Shown here piece after piece: positions 25,002-32,913 of a stretch of DNA of 64,000 bases. The notes below the pieces were generated by a model. It searched no databases. It was not told the DNA's origin and was given only the letters and a program-made list of their open reading frames with translations. A program made the position numbers and the translations under genes. Within the stretch, counting starts at the first letter, position 1. Every line of letters begins with the position of its first letter. Origin of the DNA: Bradyrhizobium sp. NAS96.2 (GTDB lineage: Bacteria; Pseudomonadota; Alphaproteobacteria; Rhizobiales; Xanthobacteraceae); the NCBI RefSeq assembly GCF_001908235.1, contig NZ_LGHK01000042.1:1-64000 (forward strand), given 5' to 3'.

Positions 25002-26615
25002 ATGGGTGCGACAAAAGTTGGTGCAATCGCCATCGGGCTTGCAGGGGCGCTCGCCGCCTCGCCGGCCTATTCGCAATCGGCCGGAGGCGGCAGCGACGCG
25101 GAGATCGCGCTGCTGAAGCAGCAGCTGAAGATGCTCGAACAGAAGCTCGACAAGCTGCAGAAGCAGACCAACGCCAATACCGCGACCGCGGCCAGTGCAA
25201 ACGCCAATGCCAAGGCGGCGGATGCCAAGGCAACTGATGCGAAGGCCGCGCGCGTCGCGAGCGCCAATGCCGCGATCCCGGTGAAGGGCCCGGTCGCGCC
25301 ATCGGGCGTCGTGGTGACGATGCCGAACAACCGGCCGACGATCTGCACCGCCGACGAACAGAACTGCGTCGCGATCACGAGCCGCGTGCACTGGGATGTC
25401 GGCGGCTACGACTATCGTCCGAACACCGCGAACACTTCGCCGCAGAAGCTCGACAGCGGCGAGAACCTGCGCCGCGCCCGCATCGGCATCGTTGGCAAGT
25501 TCTTCGGCGACTGGAACTACGCGCTGATCTACGACTTCGGCGGCTCGGCCGACGGCTTCGGCGGCGCGGCCGCGGGATCGCTGCCCGGCGGCGGCACCTC
25601 CGGCGTCGAGAATGCCTATCTGAGCTACACCGGCTTCAAGCCGTTCGGCGGCAAGATGGCGATCGAAGGCGGCATCATGGACATCCCGTGGACGCTGGAC
25701 GAATCGACCAGCTCCAACGACATCCTGTTCATGGAGCGCGCCTCGGTCGGCATCATCGCGCAGAACATCGCGGCCGGTGATTTCCGCTCGGGCGCCGGCA
25801 CCCGCTGGTGGAACGACCAGCTCTGGATCGGCGGCTATGTCACCGGGCCGACGACAGGCGCAATCCACTCCGCGTCCTCGGTCACGCCGGCCGGAACGTC
25901 CGAGCAGTATGGCGGCGTGGTCCGCGTCGCCGGCAATCCGATCAGCGGCAAGAACTACTCGGTGCATATCGGCGCCGACGCGGAATGGCTGGTGCAGCCG
26001 CCGCGCAATCAGCTGACGCAGGCGCAGACGCTCACGCTGAACGACCGGCCCGAGCTGCGCATCGATCCGACGACGCTGATCTCGACCGGTGCGATCGCCA
26101 ACGTCTCCGGCGCGCAGGTCTACGGCGTCGAGGCGGCCGCGACCTACGGCCCGTTCATCGCACAGGGCGAGTATTACTGGTTCAATGTCGACCGCTCCGC
26201 GAATACCGGGCTGCCGCCGTTCGGCGCGCCGAGCCTGAAATTCGACGGCGGCTACGCGCAGGTCGGTTACGTGCTGACCGGCGAGAACCACGCCTACAAT
26301 CCGGCCACGGCCTCCTATGGCGGCATCAAGCCGCACGATCCGTTCTCGCTCGCCGGCGGCGGCATTGGCGCGTGGGAAATCGCCGGCCGCGTCAGCACGA
26401 TGAACCTCAACGACCAGGTCGGCCAGGCGGTCGGCGTCGCGGGTGGACGGCAGACCGTCTACACCGCCGCGCTGAACTGGTACGTCAACAACAACGTCCG
26501 CTTCATGCTGAATTATTTGCACGGCGACGTCGCCAAGCAGGCCTCGGCGACCTCGAGCGCCGATGCAGGCTCGAAGTTCGACGCGGTCGCGCTGCGCACG
26601 CAGGTTGCGTTCTGA
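25002..26615 (+). CDS. OprO/OprP-type outer-membrane porin
   Basis: This 537-residue protein has a signal peptide (1-25, ending AYSQ). A short coiled coil follows (about 32-55, LLKQQLKMLEQKLDKLQ), then an Ala/Asn/Lys/Asp-rich spacer (56-90). A large beta-strand-rich barrel domain completes it (VHWDVGGYDYRPN, RRARIGIVGKFFGDW, later FMLNYLHGD and a final aromatic VAF). That layout matches the phosphate-selective porin O/P family, which forms trimers; the coiled coil probably serves as trimer stalk. The substrate may be phosphate or pyrophosphate but is not proven. The ATG at 25002 follows AAGGGG. Confidence 0.88.
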   Translation: MGATKVGAIAIGLAGALAASPAYSQSAGGGSDAEIALLKQQLKMLEQKLDKLQKQTNANTATAASANANAKAADAKATDAKAARVASANAAIPVKGPVAPSGVVVTMPNNRPTICTADEQNCVAITSRVHWDVGGYDYRPNTANTSPQKLDSGENLRRARIGIVGKFFGDWNYALIYDFGGSADGFGGAAAGSLPGGGTSGVENAYLSYTGFKPFGGKMAIEGGIMDIPWTLDESTSSNDILFMERASVGIIAQNIAAGDFRSGAGTRWWNDQLWIGGYVTGPTTGAIHSASSVTPAGTSEQYGGVVRVAGNPISGKNYSVHIGADAEWLVQPPRNQLTQAQTLTLNDRPELRIDPTTLISTGAIANVSGAQVYGVEAAATYGPFIAQGEYYWFNVDRSANTGLPPFGAPSLKFDGGYAQVGYVLTGENHAYNPATASYGGIKPHDPFSLAGGGIGAWEIAGRVSTMNLNDQVGQAVGVAGGRQTVYTAALNWYVNNNVRFMLNYLHGDVAKQASATSSADAGSKFDAVALRTQVAF

Positions 26616-26623
26616 GGTAACTT

Positions 26624-26754
26624 ACCTCTCCCCAATGGGGTGAGGTCGAATTGCGAAGCAATTCGGGTGAGGGGTGCCGCTTGCTCGGTGGAGCGTAATC
26701 CCTCACCCGGATCGCATCTTGCGATGCGATCCGACCTCTCCCTCCGGGAGAGGT
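26624..26754. repeat. 131-bp palindromic element with ACCTCTCCC/GGGAGAGGT ends
   Basis: The element is bounded by ACCTCTCCC and GGGAGAGGT and has an inner pair GGGTGAGGG/CCCTCACCC. Between these are local palindromes (AATTGCGAAGCAATT and a GATCGCAT/ATGCGATC stem). The copy at 29768-29887 has the same four boundary modules but different inner palindromes. It is non-coding, lies directly after the porin stop and could form a long RNA stem. Confidence 0.8.
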
Positions 26755-26770
26755 GAAGCGCGAACGCTCA

Positions 26771-27148
26771 TTAGGCAGCGCGCTTCTTCTTCACAACGAT
26801 TTCCGGTGCCGGCGCACAGGACAGCCGCTCCTGATGGCCCTCGCCCCAGGCTTTCAGAATATCGATCACCGGACGCAGGCTCTCGCCGAGTTCGGACAGC
26901 GTGTATTCGACCCGCGGCGGCACTTCGGCATAGACCTTGCGGATCACGAGACCGTCGTCCTCGAGCGCGCGCAGCTGCTTGGTCAGCATGCGCTGGGTGA
27001 TGCCGGGCATCCGCCGCCGCAGTTCGCCGAACCGCTGGGTGCCGGCCTGCAAATGATACAGGATCACGCCCTTCCATTTGCCGTCGATCAGGTCGAGCGC
27101 GGCCTCGACCGCGCAGCCCGGCCGGCGCGCAAAATTCTTCCGTTTCAT
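26771..27148 (-). CDS. HxlR-family winged-helix transcriptional regulator
   Basis: This 125-residue protein matches HxlR: PGCAVEAALDLIDGKWKGVIL (from residue 10, with Cys12), then LRRRMPGITQRMLTKQLRAL in the recognition helix, DDGLVIR wing and VEYTLSELGESL. HxlR proteins often sense electrophiles through the conserved Cys and control an adjacent oxidoreductase. Here the divergent neighbour is a quinone oxidoreductase 118 bp away, so it is the likely target. The ATG at 27148 is preferred over a TTG eight codons upstream. Confidence 0.9.
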   Translation of the reverse strand: MKRKNFARRPGCAVEAALDLIDGKWKGVILYHLQAGTQRFGELRRRMPGITQRMLTKQLRALEDDGLVIRKVYAEVPPRVEYTLSELGESLRPVIDILKAWGEGHQERLSCAPAPEIVVKKKRAA

Positions 27149-27266
27149 CTGATATTTCCCAATAGTATCCAAACGGGGACTAGTTCCCTGAATTTACAGT
27201 ACTTGCCAAATTGACGCCAGCGCGACAGGTAAGACGGCAGGCAATCGCCCACCAGGGAGACCAGGC

Positions 27267-28280
27267 ATGAAGGCCATCGGATACCAAAAGTCGCTGCCGA
27301 TCGAGGCGGCGGATTCGCTCGTCGATTTCGAAATCGCCAAGCCCGAACCGAAGGGGCGCGACATCCGTGTCGCGGTGAAGGCCATCTCGGCCAATCCGGT
27401 CGACTACAAGGTGCGCAAGCGCGCGGCGCCGACCGATGGCGGCTACAAGATCCTCGGCTTCGATGCGGCCGGCGTGATCGACGCGGTCGGCCCCGACGTC
27501 TCGCTGTTCAAGCCCGGCGACGAGGTGTTCTACGCGGGCTCGATCCTGCGCCAGGGCACCAATTCGGAATTTCATCTGGTCGACGAGCGCATCGTCGGCA
27601 ACAAGCCGGCGTCGCTGTCGTTCGCGCAGGCCGCCGCCCTGCCCCTGACCTCGATCACCGCATGGGAGCTGCTGTTCGACCGGCTCGGTGCGGTGCCGGG
27701 CAAGAGCCTCGATCCGCGCACGCTGCTGATCACCGGCGGCGCCGGCGGCGTCGGCTCGATCCTGATCCAGCTGGCGCGCCGCCTCACCGGGCTGACGGTG
27801 GTTGCAACCGCGACGCGGCCGGAGTCGCAGAAGTGGTGCCTCGATCTCGGCGCGCATGCGGTGATCGATCACTCGCAGCCGATGAAGGAGCAGATCGAGA
27901 AGTTGAAGCTGCCGCCGGTCGGCCTCGTCGCGAGCCTCACCTTCACCGACCAGCACTACAAGTCGATCGCCGACTTCATCGCACCTCAAGGCAAGTTCGG
28001 CCTGATCGACGATCCGCCGGAGTTCAACGTTGCCGCGTTCAAGGGCAAGGCGGTGTCGATCCACTGGGAGTCGATGTTCACCCGCTCGTCGTTCCAGACA
28101 TTTGACATGATCGCGCAGCATCATCTGCTCAACGATGTCGCCGACCTGATCGACAAGGGCGTGCTGCGCACCACGCTCGACCAGACCTTCGGCACCATCA
28201 ACGCCGCCAACCTCAAGCGCGCGCACGCGCTGCTCGAAAGCGGCAAGTCGCGCGGCAAGATCGTGCTGGAAGGGTGGTAG
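27267..28280 (+). CDS. Zinc-independent quinone oxidoreductase / MDR family alcohol dehydrogenase
   Basis: This 337-residue medium-chain dehydrogenase has an N-terminal GroES-like domain (PLPIEAADSL-type opening, VKAISANPVDYKVR, GFDAAGVIDAVG). The Rossmann NADPH-binding domain contains TGGAGGVGSILIQLA. No structural-zinc cysteine cluster is present, so it belongs to the quinone oxidoreductase/ZAD group. It probably reduces quinones or enals with NADPH. The ATG follows AGGGAGA. The divergent HxlR gene is its likely regulator, a common arrangement. Confidence 0.9.
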   Translation: MKAIGYQKSLPIEAADSLVDFEIAKPEPKGRDIRVAVKAISANPVDYKVRKRAAPTDGGYKILGFDAAGVIDAVGPDVSLFKPGDEVFYAGSILRQGTNSEFHLVDERIVGNKPASLSFAQAAALPLTSITAWELLFDRLGAVPGKSLDPRTLLITGGAGGVGSILIQLARRLTGLTVVATATRPESQKWCLDLGAHAVIDHSQPMKEQIEKLKLPPVGLVASLTFTDQHYKSIADFIAPQGKFGLIDDPPEFNVAAFKGKAVSIHWESMFTRSSFQTFDMIAQHHLLNDVADLIDKGVLRTTLDQTFGTINAANLKRAHALLESGKSRGKIVLEGW

Positions 28281-28331
28281 GCCCGCTGCCTAGGTCAGTT
28301 AGGCCCATTGCATTGCGGCTCTGCCTCCGTC

Positions 28332-28416
28332 GTCATTGCGAGGAGCGATAGCGACGAAGCAATCCATCCAACCGCGCTTGCGGGAAGATGGATTGCTTCG
28401 CTTCGCTCGCAATGAC
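28332..28416. repeat. 85-bp inverted-repeat element, second copy of the GTCATTGCGAG family
   Basis: Termini GTCATTGCGAG (28332-28342) and CTCGCAATGAC (28406-28416) are identical to those of 3890-4002, and the inner GAAGCAATCCATC/GATGGATTGCTTC pair is shared. The central loop differs and the inner AAAATTGC palindrome is missing, so this copy is 28 bp shorter. The rest of the 364-bp gap 28281-28644 shows no gene apart from the GGAGG ribosome binding site of the next one. Confidence 0.85.
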
Positions 28417-28644
28417 GGCTGGGCCAAAGGATCCGTGGAGAGGGGCTGCAACGCAATAAGAACAGCTACCCCACCTTACGCACCTCCCGAGATATCCCCA
28501 CAGGCCGGCACGGCGCTTTTGCCAAAGCCGCCATCGCCTGTATGATCCGCGGCAACGATCACCCCGTCCTCAATCGGGCCGCGCATGACGCGGCCGGAAC
28601 GGTGGTGACGCCCCAAGGGGATACAAGGGGATGGGAGGAAACCG

Positions 28645-29724
28645 ATGAGTTTGCTCACGGCCGATCCGTTGCGGATCGATCCGGAGTGGATGACGCGGGC
28701 ACTGCGCGAAGCCGGTGTGATCGATCAGGTCAGGGTCATCGATCTCGTCCGCAAGCCCGTCGGCAATGGCCTCGTCGGCGACAGCTACCGATTTCGTCTG
28801 ACCTATGACGGCGATGAGCCGAACGCTCCCGCCAGCGTCGTCGGCAAATTCCCGGCTGCGGATCCCGACAGCCGCCGTTCCGGCTCCGCGCACACGCTTT
28901 ATGTCCGCGAGGTCGCGTTCTATCGCGAGCTGGCGACGACCGTCGCCATTCACACCCCGCGGCCGATCCTCGCCGAGATCGATCCGGCCACCGACGACTT
29001 CACGCTGATCCTGGAAGATCTGGCGCCCGCGCGACCGGGCGACCAGCTCGCCGGATGCGCGATCACGGACTGCCTGACAGCCATGACCGAGGCCGCCGCG
29101 CTGCATGCGCCGCGATGGAACGACCCGACGCTCGACACGGTGCATTGCTTCACAGTTGCCGCCAGCCGGCGCAGGGACCTTCGTGCGGTGCTGCCCGGCA
29201 TTATCGGTCACTACAAGGAGCGCTATCGCGGCGTGATCGAGCCGGAATTCTTGACGCTGATCGACATGCTTCCGGATGCGATACCGCGCTACCAGTCCGA
29301 CCGATCGACGCCCCGAACGTTGCAACATGCGGACTTCCGGCTCGACAACATGCTGTTCGAGGTCCGCGGCAACACTCGTCCGATGGCGACGCTGGACTGG
29401 CAGACGCTGACGGTGGGGCCAGGGATCGTCGACGTCGCCTATTTCCTGTCGGCCGGCATCGACCCGTCCGAGCGGCGATTACACGAAATTGATCTGGTGC
29501 GATCATATCATTCCGAGCTGATCCGGCGCGGCGTGCGCGACTATGGCTGGGATCAGTGCTGGCGGGATTACCGGCGCTACACGCTGCATGGAATCATGAT
29601 GGGCGTCGTCTCCGCGCTCAGCGTGCAGCGCTCAGAACGCGGCGATGCGCTGTTCCTGAAAATGACTCGCGGCGCCTGCGCGCAAGCCCTGGATCACGAC
29701 AGTTTCTCATACTGGCAGGACTGA
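28645..29724 (+). CDS. Kinase-like phosphotransferase (APH/CHK-like)
   Basis: This 359-residue protein has the protein-kinase-like phosphotransferase fold. A candidate ATP lysine, Lys68, lies in SVVGKFP. A conserved region VREVAFYREL (88-97) follows. The Brenner motif HADFRLDN spans 228-235 and the metal-binding Asp251 lies in LDW. It resembles CHK/ecdysteroid-kinase-like proteins more than true aminoglycoside kinases, so the substrate is probably a hydroxylated lipid, sterol or CoA-linked intermediate. It starts behind GGAGG at 28634-28638. A DUF7064-type gene follows on the same strand beyond a repeat element. Confidence 0.83.
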   Translation: MSLLTADPLRIDPEWMTRALREAGVIDQVRVIDLVRKPVGNGLVGDSYRFRLTYDGDEPNAPASVVGKFPAADPDSRRSGSAHTLYVREVAFYRELATTVAIHTPRPILAEIDPATDDFTLILEDLAPARPGDQLAGCAITDCLTAMTEAAALHAPRWNDPTLDTVHCFTVAASRRRDLRAVLPGIIGHYKERYRGVIEPEFLTLIDMLPDAIPRYQSDRSTPRTLQHADFRLDNMLFEVRGNTRPMATLDWQTLTVGPGIVDVAYFLSAGIDPSERRLHEIDLVRSYHSELIRRGVRDYGWDQCWRDYRRYTLHGIMMGVVSALSVQRSERGDALFLKMTRGACAQALDHDSFSYWQD

Positions 29725-29767
29725 GACGTGATGAGATTAGGTTGAGCTGGATCGGTGACGGAGGTTC

Positions 29768-29887
29768 ACCTCTCCCTTGGGAGAGGTCGGCGCGTAGCGC
29801 CGGGTGAGGGGTTCCGGTCCCTCGCTAGAGCTGCAGCCCCTCACCCGATTTGCTTCGCAAATCGACCTCTCCCCATCGGGGAGAGGT
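29768..29887. repeat. 120-bp palindromic element, second copy of the ACCTCTCCC family
   Basis: It runs from ACCTCTCCC (29768-29776) to GGGGAGAGGT (29878-29887), with inner CGGGTGAGGGG and CCCCTCACCCG. It shares the outer and inner modules of 26624-26754 but carries other small palindromes (CGGCGCGTAGCGCCG and GATTTGCTTCGCAAATC). A 21-nt block at 29727-29747 just before it also occurs at 7058-7078. It separates the phosphotransferase and DUF7064 genes. Confidence 0.8.
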
Positions 29888-29957
29888 TGAGTGAGTGCGT
29901 AGTCGAACCGATTCAATTCAAACTCATCTTGCTCTAAAAACATCGAAAGGGATCGGC

Positions 29958-31085
29958 GTGCTCAACAAACTTGACGATTTCCCCATCCATCAGACGCCGG
30001 AGCCGATCGCGGTTCCCTCAACCAGCGACCGCAATGTCTATGACCGCACCTGGTTCAACGGCTATACCGCCGACGGCGCGTATTATTTCGGCATCGGGAT
30101 TGCGATCTACCCGCATCGCAAGATCCTCGATTGCGCTTTCAGCGTGGTGGAGCGCGGCGGACGGCAGCACTGCTTCTACGGGTCGCGGCGGGCGCCGATC
30201 GAGCGCACCGAGATGCAGGTCGGCCCGTTCAGGCTCGAGGTGATCGAACCGATGCTGCGGACCCGGGTCGTGCTCGACGACAATGTGACCGGCCTTGCCT
30301 GCGACCTGACCTTCTCCGCGCGCACGGCGGCGATCCAGGAAGCGCGGCAGACGCTGTGGTCGGGCGGCCGCCGCGCGATGGATGCCACCCGGTTCGACCA
30401 GTTCGGCCGCTGGAGCGGCGTCATCCGTCACCCCGATGGCGGGATCAAGGTCGACGATCGCACCTGCTACGGCACCAAGGATCGCTCCTGGGGCGTGCGC
30501 AACGTCGGCGAACGCGATGTCGGCGGCGCGCCGATGCCGCCGCCGAGCGTGTTCTTTCTGTGGGCGCCGCTGGTCTGGGACGACCACATCTCGCACGCCA
30601 TCTTCTTCGACGGGACGCAGGGCGAGGCGCTGGTCCGCGAGGGCATCACTGCGCCGCTCTACCGCTGCGAGGCCGAGATCCCCGGCGTCGTCGACGGGCT
30701 CGACCGCCGCGTGGCGACTGCGCGGCATCGCGTCAAATACGTGCCGAACACGCGGCTGGCGCAGTCGGCGGAAATCGATCTCGTCGACATCGACGGCCAC
30801 ACCACGACCATCGCGCTCGATCCGATCCTCAAATTCCAGATGAAGGGCCTCGGCTACGGTCATCCGCAATGGGGCCAGGGCATGTGGAAGGGCGAGCTCG
30901 AAATCGGCGGCGAGTCGTTCGATCCTGCGACGCTCGATCCGCTGGCCCGCGAGAACGTGCACGTACAGCAGGTGGTGCGCGCTCGCCAGGGCGACCGGAC
31001 CGGAATTGGCGTGCTGGAGCAGATATGCTTCGGCCCCTACCGTCCGGCCGGCTTCAGCGAGTTTCTCGACGGCGCCAAGGGTTAG
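29958..31085 (+). CDS. DUF7064/DUF7065-type protein
   Basis: This 375-residue protein has a mostly beta composition with YDRTWFNGYTADGAYYFGIG, a central SGVIRHPDGGIKVDDRTCYG and SWGVRNVGER, and a second half beginning PSVFFLWAPLVWDD. I recognise it as the tandem DUF7065-DUF7064 lipocalin/AttH-like type often seen near sterol, terpenoid or aromatic catabolism genes. No catalytic function is established. The start is a GTG at 29958 behind AAAGGGA. Its neighbour is a kinase-like phosphotransferase, a pairing known from catabolic clusters. Its last 4 bp overlap the convergent DUF1330 gene. Confidence 0.78.
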   Translation: MLNKLDDFPIHQTPEPIAVPSTSDRNVYDRTWFNGYTADGAYYFGIGIAIYPHRKILDCAFSVVERGGRQHCFYGSRRAPIERTEMQVGPFRLEVIEPMLRTRVVLDDNVTGLACDLTFSARTAAIQEARQTLWSGGRRAMDATRFDQFGRWSGVIRHPDGGIKVDDRTCYGTKDRSWGVRNVGERDVGGAPMPPPSVFFLWAPLVWDDHISHAIFFDGTQGEALVREGITAPLYRCEAEIPGVVDGLDRRVATARHRVKYVPNTRLAQSAEIDLVDIDGHTTTIALDPILKFQMKGLGYGHPQWGQGMWKGELEIGGESFDPATLDPLARENVHVQQVVRARQGDRTGIGVLEQICFGPYRPAGFSEFLDGAKG

Positions 31086-31378
31086 CTTGGCGGTCCCCCC
31101 TCAACGAACAACAGCCGCCGCTCCAGCGCGGTTGCGCGAAGCTTCAGCGCCTCGGCGTATTCCGGTGACCCGTACCATTCGCGCAGGCGTGCCATGGTCG
31201 GAAATTCGACGATGACGATCGCGTTCGGCGCCGGACCGCCCTCCACCACTTCAGCCGCGCCTCCGCGCACGATGTAGCGGCCGCCATACTGCTCGATGGT
31301 TTTCGCCGCCAGCGTTCGATAGGCCTCGAATGCCGCAGCGTCCCGCATCTCGACCTCTGAAATCACATAGGCCGCCAT
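31082..31378 (-). CDS. DUF1330 family protein
   Basis: This 98-residue protein matches DUF1330: AAYVISEVEMRDAAAFEAYR opening, the GGRYIVRGGAAEVVEG core and IVIVEFPTMARLREWYGSPEY. It has a ferredoxin-like dimeric alpha/beta barrel fold. Members have no agreed function. It is separated by only 6 bp from the upstream short-chain dehydrogenase gene on the same strand, so they are probably co-transcribed. It overlaps the DUF7064 gene tail to tail by 4 bp. Confidence 0.92.
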   Translation of the reverse strand: MAAYVISEVEMRDAAAFEAYRTLAAKTIEQYGGRYIVRGGAAEVVEGGPAPNAIVIVEFPTMARLREWYGSPEYAEALKLRATALERRLLFVEGGPPS

Positions 31379-31384
31379 GCACCC

Positions 31385-32179
31385 TCACGCGATGGTATTG
31401 ACGATGCCGCCCTCGGCCCGCAGCGCGGCGCCGTTGGTCGCGGAAGCCTGCTTCGAGCAGGCATAGACCACGAGGTTGGCGATCTCCTCGGTGCTGGCGA
31501 AGCGCTGCAGCAGCGAGGTCGGCCGGTGCTGCTTGACGAAGTTGGCGGCCGCCTCCTCGACCGACTGGCCGTTCTGCTTGGCGAGATCCTTGACGAAGGT
31601 CTCGACGCCCTCGGACATCGTCGGTCCGGGCAGCACGGAGTTGACGGTCACGGCGGTGCCGCGGGTCAGCTCCGCGAGCCCGCGCGCGATCGCAAGCTGT
31701 GCGGTCTTGGTCATGCCGTAGTGGATCATCTCGGTCGGAATGTTGAGGCCGGACTCCGAGGAGATGAAGACGATGCGGCCCCAGTTGCGCTTCAGCATGC
31801 CCTGCATGTAGCCGCGCGACAACCGCACGCCCGACATCACGTTGACCTCGTAGAAGCGGCTCCAGTCCTCATCGGGAATATCGAAGAAGCCCTTCGGCTC
31901 GAAAATCCCGGCATTGTTGACGAGGATGTCGACCTCCGGCAGCGCGGCAAGCAGCGCCTTGCAGCCGGCTGCGGTCGAGACGTCGGCGGCTATGCCACGC
32001 ACCTTCGCACCCGGTACCGCCTGCGCGATCGCGGCGACCGCTGCATCGACCTTGGCCTGACCGCGGCCATTGACCACGACCTCGGCGCCGGTTGCTGCCA
32101 GCCCCTTGGCGATGGCGTTGCCGATGCCCGCGGTCGAGCCGGTCACCAGCGCAGCCTTTCCGGAAAGGTCGATTTTCAT
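31385..32179 (-). CDS. Short-chain dehydrogenase/reductase (SDR)
   Basis: This 264-residue classical SDR has TGSTAGIG (13-20, cofactor binding), NNAG (88-91), catalytic Ser141, Tyr154 and Lys158 (HYGMTK), and the PGPTMSEG loop. The Asn-Gly-Arg after strand 2 (VVVNGRG) suggests NADP(H) or mixed preference. The substrate is unknown. It is followed by a DUF1330 gene 6 bp downstream. The gene lies just beyond the terminator of the ribosomal cluster, so it is transcribed separately from it. Confidence 0.92.
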   Translation of the reverse strand: MKIDLSGKAALVTGSTAGIGNAIAKGLAATGAEVVVNGRGQAKVDAAVAAIAQAVPGAKVRGIAADVSTAAGCKALLAALPEVDILVNNAGIFEPKGFFDIPDEDWSRFYEVNVMSGVRLSRGYMQGMLKRNWGRIVFISSESGLNIPTEMIHYGMTKTAQLAIARGLAELTRGTAVTVNSVLPGPTMSEGVETFVKDLAKQNGQSVEEAAANFVKQHRPTSLLQRFASTEEIANLVVYACSKQASATNGAALRAEGGIVNTIA

Positions 32180-32325
32180 TTGTCATCTCCGTTGATGTGG
32201 ATGGAGATATCGGGCGCGGCATGAAGCGCCGCAATTGCATCTCACTGATGCGTGAGGAGGATAATGACGATGTCGTCCTGGCGAAAGCCAGAACGACGAC
32301 GGGGATCAAGCGGCATGGCGCAAAC

Positions 32326-32348
32326 AAAAACGGCGCCCGAAGGCGCCG
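32326..32348 (-). terminator. Intrinsic terminator of the alpha operon
   Basis: On the minus strand a 7-bp stem (32342-32348 with 32331-32337, CGGCGCC/GGCGCCG) closed by a TTCG tetraloop is followed by five T residues (32326-32330). It sits 28 bp after the rplQ stop and ends the long ribosomal protein cluster. Confidence 0.9.
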
Positions 32349-32375
32349 CTTTCGAAACCCTGGCTCGAAGCCGGC

Positions 32376-32792
32376 TTACGCCGCCTCGGCTTCCTTGTCC
32401 TGGGCGGGACCGGAGTCCTGGCCCTTGGCGTCGACGTCGCGGTCGACGAACTCGATCACGGCCATCGCCGCGTTGTCGCCGTAGCGGAAGCCGGCCTTGA
32501 TGATGCGGGTGTAGCCGCCCTGGCGGTCCTTGTAGCGGGTCGCCAGCGTGTCGAACAGCTTCTTGACCTGATCCTGGTCGCGCAGCTCGGAGATCGCCTG
32601 GCGGCGCAGGGCGAGACCGCCCTTCTTGCCGAGGGTGACGAGCTTCTCGACGATCGGCCGCAGCTCCTTGGCCTTCGGCAGCGTGGTGACGATCTGCTCG
32701 TGCTTGATCAGCGCGGCCGCCATGTTGGCGAACATCGCACGCCGGTGCTCGGCGGTGCGGTTGAGCTTCCGATGAACCTTGCCGTGACGCAT
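32376..32792 (-). CDS. rplQ: 50S ribosomal protein L17
   Basis: This 138-residue protein opens [20 protein letters not shown], the standard L17 signature, and contains [22 protein letters not shown]. The acidic tail ([16 protein letters not shown]) is an alphaproteobacterial-style extension. It sits near the exit-tunnel rim of the 50S subunit. It is the last gene of the block, downstream of rpoA across a spacer with a 12-bp hairpin. Confidence 0.98.
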   Translation of the reverse strand: MRHGKVHRKLNRTAEHRRAMFANMAAALIKHEQIVTTLPKAKELRPIVEKLVTLGKKGGLALRRQAISELRDQDQVKKLFDTLATRYKDRQGGYTRIIKAGFRYGDNAAMAVIEFVDRDVDAKGQDSGPAQDKEAEAA

Positions 32793-32873
32793 AGTCTATT
32801 CCTTACTTTATATCTGCCGCGACGGTTCGTCGGACATGTTGCTCAGGTGGGCTACCTGCGTTCGCCCGGTAGA

Positions 32874-32901
32874 ATCATGGCCGGGACAGCCCGGCCATGA
32901 T
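32874..32901. other. 12-bp hairpin in the rpoA-rplQ spacer
   Basis: ATCATGGCCGGG (32874-32885) pairs perfectly with CCCGGCCATGAT (32890-32901) over a 4-nt loop. There is no T-run on the minus strand, so it is more likely an mRNA processing or stability element, or a small palindromic repeat, than a terminator. Confidence 0.6.
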
Positions 32902-32913
32902 GATAGAATCGGA

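Noticed and set aside
28645..29724. Aminoglycoside-resistance phosphotransferase
   Set aside because: The HxDxxxxN and D motifs are shared by all kinase-like phosphotransferases. The overall sequence is closer to CHK/ecdysteroid-kinase-like proteins, so a resistance role is not supported.
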